From positions 1 through 26,003 of the forward strand of contig JAFAEX010000267.1 in assembly GCA_023423795.1 (NCBI GenBank): 26,003 nucleotides of DNA. Direction: 5' to 3'. This DNA is from Chloroflexota bacterium (GTDB lineage Bacteria > Chloroflexota > Chloroflexia > Thermomicrobiales > UBA6265). The position numbers were made by a program, and so were the translations under genes. Of this stretch, positions 23,743 to 26,003 are shown in pieces; the stretch's first letter is position 1, and each line of letters starts with the position of its first letter. The notes under the pieces were generated by a model, which was not told the DNA's origin, ran no database searches, and saw only the letters and a list, made by a program, of their open reading frames with translations.

Positions 23743-23891
23743 CCTCTCCCTCCCCGGCCGATCGCAGCCGCCGGCAGGGTAGCACTCCGCCGCCGGCGCT
23801 TCCCGCGTGGCACCGCTGTTGCACCTGTCCCGGCGTGGCGGCCATTCCCGCGCCGCCGAACGACGACACCACGCAGGCAGGAGCACCGCAC

Positions 23892-24770
23892 ATGAGCGAC
23901 GCGCAGGACCCGAAGGCGGCAGGACCGACGCCGCCCTTCCCGGAGCAGCCGCAGCCCCACCCCGGCCTCGAATCGGAGATGACGCCGAAGCCCGATTTCG
24001 GCGAAGACTCCTACGTCGGCCACGGCCGGCTGGAGGGCAAGGCGGCCCTCATCACCGGCGGCGACAGCGGCATCGGCCGCGCGGTCGCGCTGGCGTTCGC
24101 CCGCGAAGGGGCGGACGTGCTGATCTCCTACCTGAACGAGGATTCCGACGCCGAGGAGACGGCGCAAACCGTCCGCGATGCCGGCCACAAGGCCGTGCTG
24201 GTCCCCGGCGACATCACCGAGGAGGCCCACTGCCGGGGGCTGGTCGAGCGGGCGGTTTCGGAGTTCGGCCGGCTCGACGTGCTGGTCAACAACGCCGCCT
24301 ACCAGATGACCCGCGAGGGCATCGAAAACCTCTCATCGGACGAGTGGGAGAAGACGTTCCGCACCAACATCTTCGCCATGTTCTGGCTGTGCAAGGCCGC
24401 CTGGCCGCACCTGCGGCCGGGCAGCGCCGTCATCAACACGGCCTCGATCCAGGCCTACCAGCCGACCCCGCAACTGCTGGACTACGCCAGCACCAAGGGC
24501 GCGATCGTGACCTTCACCAAGGCGCTGGCCGAGGAAGCGCTGGAAAAGGGCATCCGCGTCAACTGCGTCGCGCCGGGGCCGATCTGGACGCCGCTGATCC
24601 CGGCGACGATGCCGCCGGAGAAGGTCAGCCAGTTCGGCAAGGACACCCCGATGGGCCGCCCGGGGCAACCCGCGGAACTGGCTCCGCTCTACGTCTTCCT
24701 CGCCTCGGACGAATCGAGCTACATCGCCGGCGAAGTCATCGGCGTCACCGGCGGCAAGCCGCTGGCCTGA
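23892..24770 (+). CDS. SDR oxidoreductase of the GSP39/YghA type
   Basis: The 292-residue product is an NAD(P)-dependent SDR with a distinctive N-terminal extension of about 48 residues (PFPEQPQPHPGLESEMTPKP, DFGEDSYVGHGRLEGK) that marks the group containing B. subtilis general stress protein YdaD (GSP39) and E. coli YghA. The cofactor loop TGGDSGIG is at 55-62, NNAA at 133-136, and the catalytic set is Asn159, Ser185, Tyr198, Lys202 (YASTK). Members of this group have been linked to stress and aldehyde reduction; the precise substrate is unknown here. AGGAG 9 nt before the ATG sets the start. A strong hairpin follows, separating it from the manganese catalase gene. Confidence 0.93.
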   Translation: MSDAQDPKAAGPTPPFPEQPQPHPGLESEMTPKPDFGEDSYVGHGRLEGKAALITGGDSGIGRAVALAFAREGADVLISYLNEDSDAEETAQTVRDAGHKAVLVPGDITEEAHCRGLVERAVSEFGRLDVLVNNAAYQMTREGIENLSSDEWEKTFRTNIFAMFWLCKAAWPHLRPGSAVINTASIQAYQPTPQLLDYASTKGAIVTFTKALAEEALEKGIRVNCVAPGPIWTPLIPATMPPEKVSQFGKDTPMGRPGQPAELAPLYVFLASDESSYIAGEVIGVTGGKPLA

Positions 24771-24794
24771 CCGGCTCGACGCCTCAACGATCGC

Positions 24795-24831
24795 GGACGG
24801 AGCCGGGGGATCGGTCCTCCCGGCTCCGTCC
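24795..24831 (+). terminator. 13-bp stem-loop after the SDR gene
   Basis: GGACGGAGCCGGG (24795-24807) and CCCGGCTCCGTCC (24819-24831) are perfect complements with an 11-nt loop, 24 nt after the SDR stop codon. No T tract follows, so it is a candidate terminator of the Rho-assisted or stem-only kind, or an mRNA 3' stabiliser. Confidence 0.7.
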
Positions 24832-24864
24832 ACGTCCGGACAAATCCGGGACGAATTCGGATGC

Positions 24865-25054
24865 TGATTGGTGCGCACGGCACGTGCCTATTCACCTAAT
24901 GAATGACCGCGTTTTTCTCTGTCTCTATTTCACGTATCCACACCATGGCATATCGAATGCGTGGGATCGTTCCGCCGTTCGCAGGCAACGGCGCGTTTGG
25001 CACGGGCCGGTATCCAGTCCGTCGCGGTTCGAAATCGAGGATGGGAGCAGGGGC
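24865..25054 (+). promoter_or_regulatory. Leader and promoter region of the manganese catalase gene
   Basis: Two adjacent perfect palindromes, GTGCGCAC (24871-24878) and GGCACGTGCC (24879-24888), are directly followed by TATTCA (24889-24894), a possible -10; TGATTG or TTGGTG about 15-18 nt upstream is a weak -35. From about 24889 to 24960 the DNA is much richer in A/T than its surroundings (CGTTTTTCTCTGTCTCTATT), as expected of a promoter. A regulator binding the palindromes is possible; no factor can be named. A 73-codon frame across the leader into the catalase gene looks like noise. Confidence 0.35.
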
Positions 25055-25954
25055 ATGTTCTTTCACGTCAAGGAATTGCAGTACGACGCCAAGCCGGAGC
25101 GGCCGGACCCGATCTACGCGATGAAGCTCCAGGAAGTGCTGGGCGGCCAGTTCGGCGAAATGACCGTGATGATGAGCTACCTGTTCCAGGGCTGGAACTG
25201 CCGCGGGCCGGAGAAGTACCGTGACATGCTGCTCGACATCGGCACCGAGGAGATCGCCCACGTCGAGATGCTCTCGGTGATGATCGCCCGCCTGCTCGAA
25301 GGGACTCCCCTCAAGACGCAGGAGGGCGTCGCCGCCAGCATCCAAGCCGTCGGCGCCGCCATGGGCGGCGGCAGCGCGCGCGACGTCGTCGTCGCCGCGA
25401 TGAACCCGCAGCACGCCATCGTCACCGGCGGCGGCGCGGCCCCGAAGGACAGCCTCGGCTTCCCGTGGGTGGGCAACTACATCGCCGCCAGCGGCAACCT
25501 GCTCGCCGACTTCCGCTTCAACCTGATGGCCGAATCGCAGGGCAACCTGCAGGTCGGCCGCCTCTACGAGATGACCGACGACGTCGGCGTGCGCGACATG
25601 CTCTCGTTCATGCTCGCCCGCGACATCATGCACCAGAACCAGTGGGCCGCCGCCATCGAGCAGCTCAAGCTGGACGGGCTGGAGGACTTCATCGTGCCCG
25701 GCACCATGCCGCTCGACCGCATCAAGCTCGACCAGGCCAGCACCTTCTGGAACTGCTCCGCAGGAACCCAGAGCGGCGAGGGCCGCTGGGCGCAGGGGCC
25801 GACCCCGGACGGCAACGGCGAGTTCGTCTACCTCGCCGACCCCAAGCCCCTCACCGGCGACCAGGGCGTCGCCCCGCAGCCGGACCCGCTGCTGCACGGG
25901 ACGGCGGCGAAGCCGACCCCGCCGGTCGCCACCGGACCGAACCCGCGCGGGTAG
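25055..25954 (+). CDS. Manganese catalase (non-heme)
   Basis: The 299-residue product is a dimanganese catalase that disproportionates hydrogen peroxide. All five metal ligands of the family are visible: Glu35 (GQFGEMTVMM), Glu66 and His69 (DIGTEEIAHVEML), Glu160 (FRFNLMAESQGNLQVGRLYE) and His193 (LARDIMHQNQW). The first three have the same numbers as in the Lactobacillus plantarum enzyme and the last two are 12 higher but equally spaced, so the four-helix core is intact with a small insertion before residue 160. A Pro-rich C-terminal extension follows (DPLLHGTAAKPTPPVATGPN). The ATG at 25055 has GGGAG about 7-8 nt upstream. It follows the GSP39-type SDR, a frequent stress-gene neighbour of such catalases. 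Confidence 0.96.
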   Translation: MFFHVKELQYDAKPERPDPIYAMKLQEVLGGQFGEMTVMMSYLFQGWNCRGPEKYRDMLLDIGTEEIAHVEMLSVMIARLLEGTPLKTQEGVAASIQAVGAAMGGGSARDVVVAAMNPQHAIVTGGGAAPKDSLGFPWVGNYIAASGNLLADFRFNLMAESQGNLQVGRLYEMTDDVGVRDMLSFMLARDIMHQNQWAAAIEQLKLDGLEDFIVPGTMPLDRIKLDQASTFWNCSAGTQSGEGRWAQGPTPDGNGEFVYLADPKPLTGDQGVAPQPDPLLHGTAAKPTPPVATGPNPRG

Positions 25955-26003
25955 CGGCATCGAAACGGAAGCCAATTCCGGCGAGCGTCGGGCGACCATG
26001 CGG

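Noticed and set aside
23807..25954. 715-codon frame joining the region of the GSP39-type SDR to the manganese catalase, as a possible fusion protein
   Set aside because: Its first part reads the SDR gene in the wrong frame; the catalase begins at its own ATG with a ribosome binding site.

Overview
The window is a GC-rich bacterial chromosome segment, most likely from the Chloroflexota near Thermomicrobia/Sphaerobacter. That placement is an inference from composition, GTG starts, the style of the ATP synthase genes and family recall; no rRNA or tRNA gene is visible to test it. It carries 26 supportable protein genes, one of them cut by the left edge. No insertion sequence, prophage, CRISPR array or RNA gene was found.

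Layout. 3-422: C-terminal end of an unidentified plus-strand protein. 561-6043 (minus): a peptide/amine ABC uptake cluster with a solute-binding protein, two permeases and a GASGRNGG-type FAD amine oxidoreductase; no ATPase gene is present. 6451-8045: a DUF4239 membrane protein convergent with an isochorismatase-fold cysteine hydrolase. 8229-15844 (minus): a complete F-type ATP synthase operon in the order atpI-like, a, c, b, delta, alpha, gamma, beta, epsilon. 16088-18759 (plus): glutamine-dependent NAD synthetase followed by a two-gene toxin-antitoxin-like pair. 18723-21857: a CorA-family transporter, a SAM methyltransferase and a DUF6544-like membrane-anchored protein. 22384-25954: an SDR, a GNAT acetyltransferase, a GSP39/YghA-type SDR and a manganese catalase, the last two suggesting stress defence.

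The least ordinary content is between the genes. Several families of palindromic or short-period repeats fill the gaps. Family A (30-bp arms built on GTCATCCCGAGC) occurs three times, each time exactly between two convergent genes. Family B (nested palindromes built on CCTCCGGGGTT and GTAGCCCGGGG) occurs twice, between co-directional genes. Families C and D (period-7 repeats such as GGCGACA and TGCCGAG) occur in co-directional or divergent gaps, and one D copy supplies the last codons of the GNAT gene. The ATP synthase operon has long intercistronic gaps, most with a GC-rich stem-loop, including a 13-bp stem with a GAAA loop just after the c-subunit gene.

I did not find a clear new multi-gene system. 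The best leads are the repeat partition by gene orientation, the nadE-linked toxin-antitoxin-like pair, the CorA protein with GTG in place of its GMN signature, and the ATP synthase a subunit with an external insertion and a His-rich tail.
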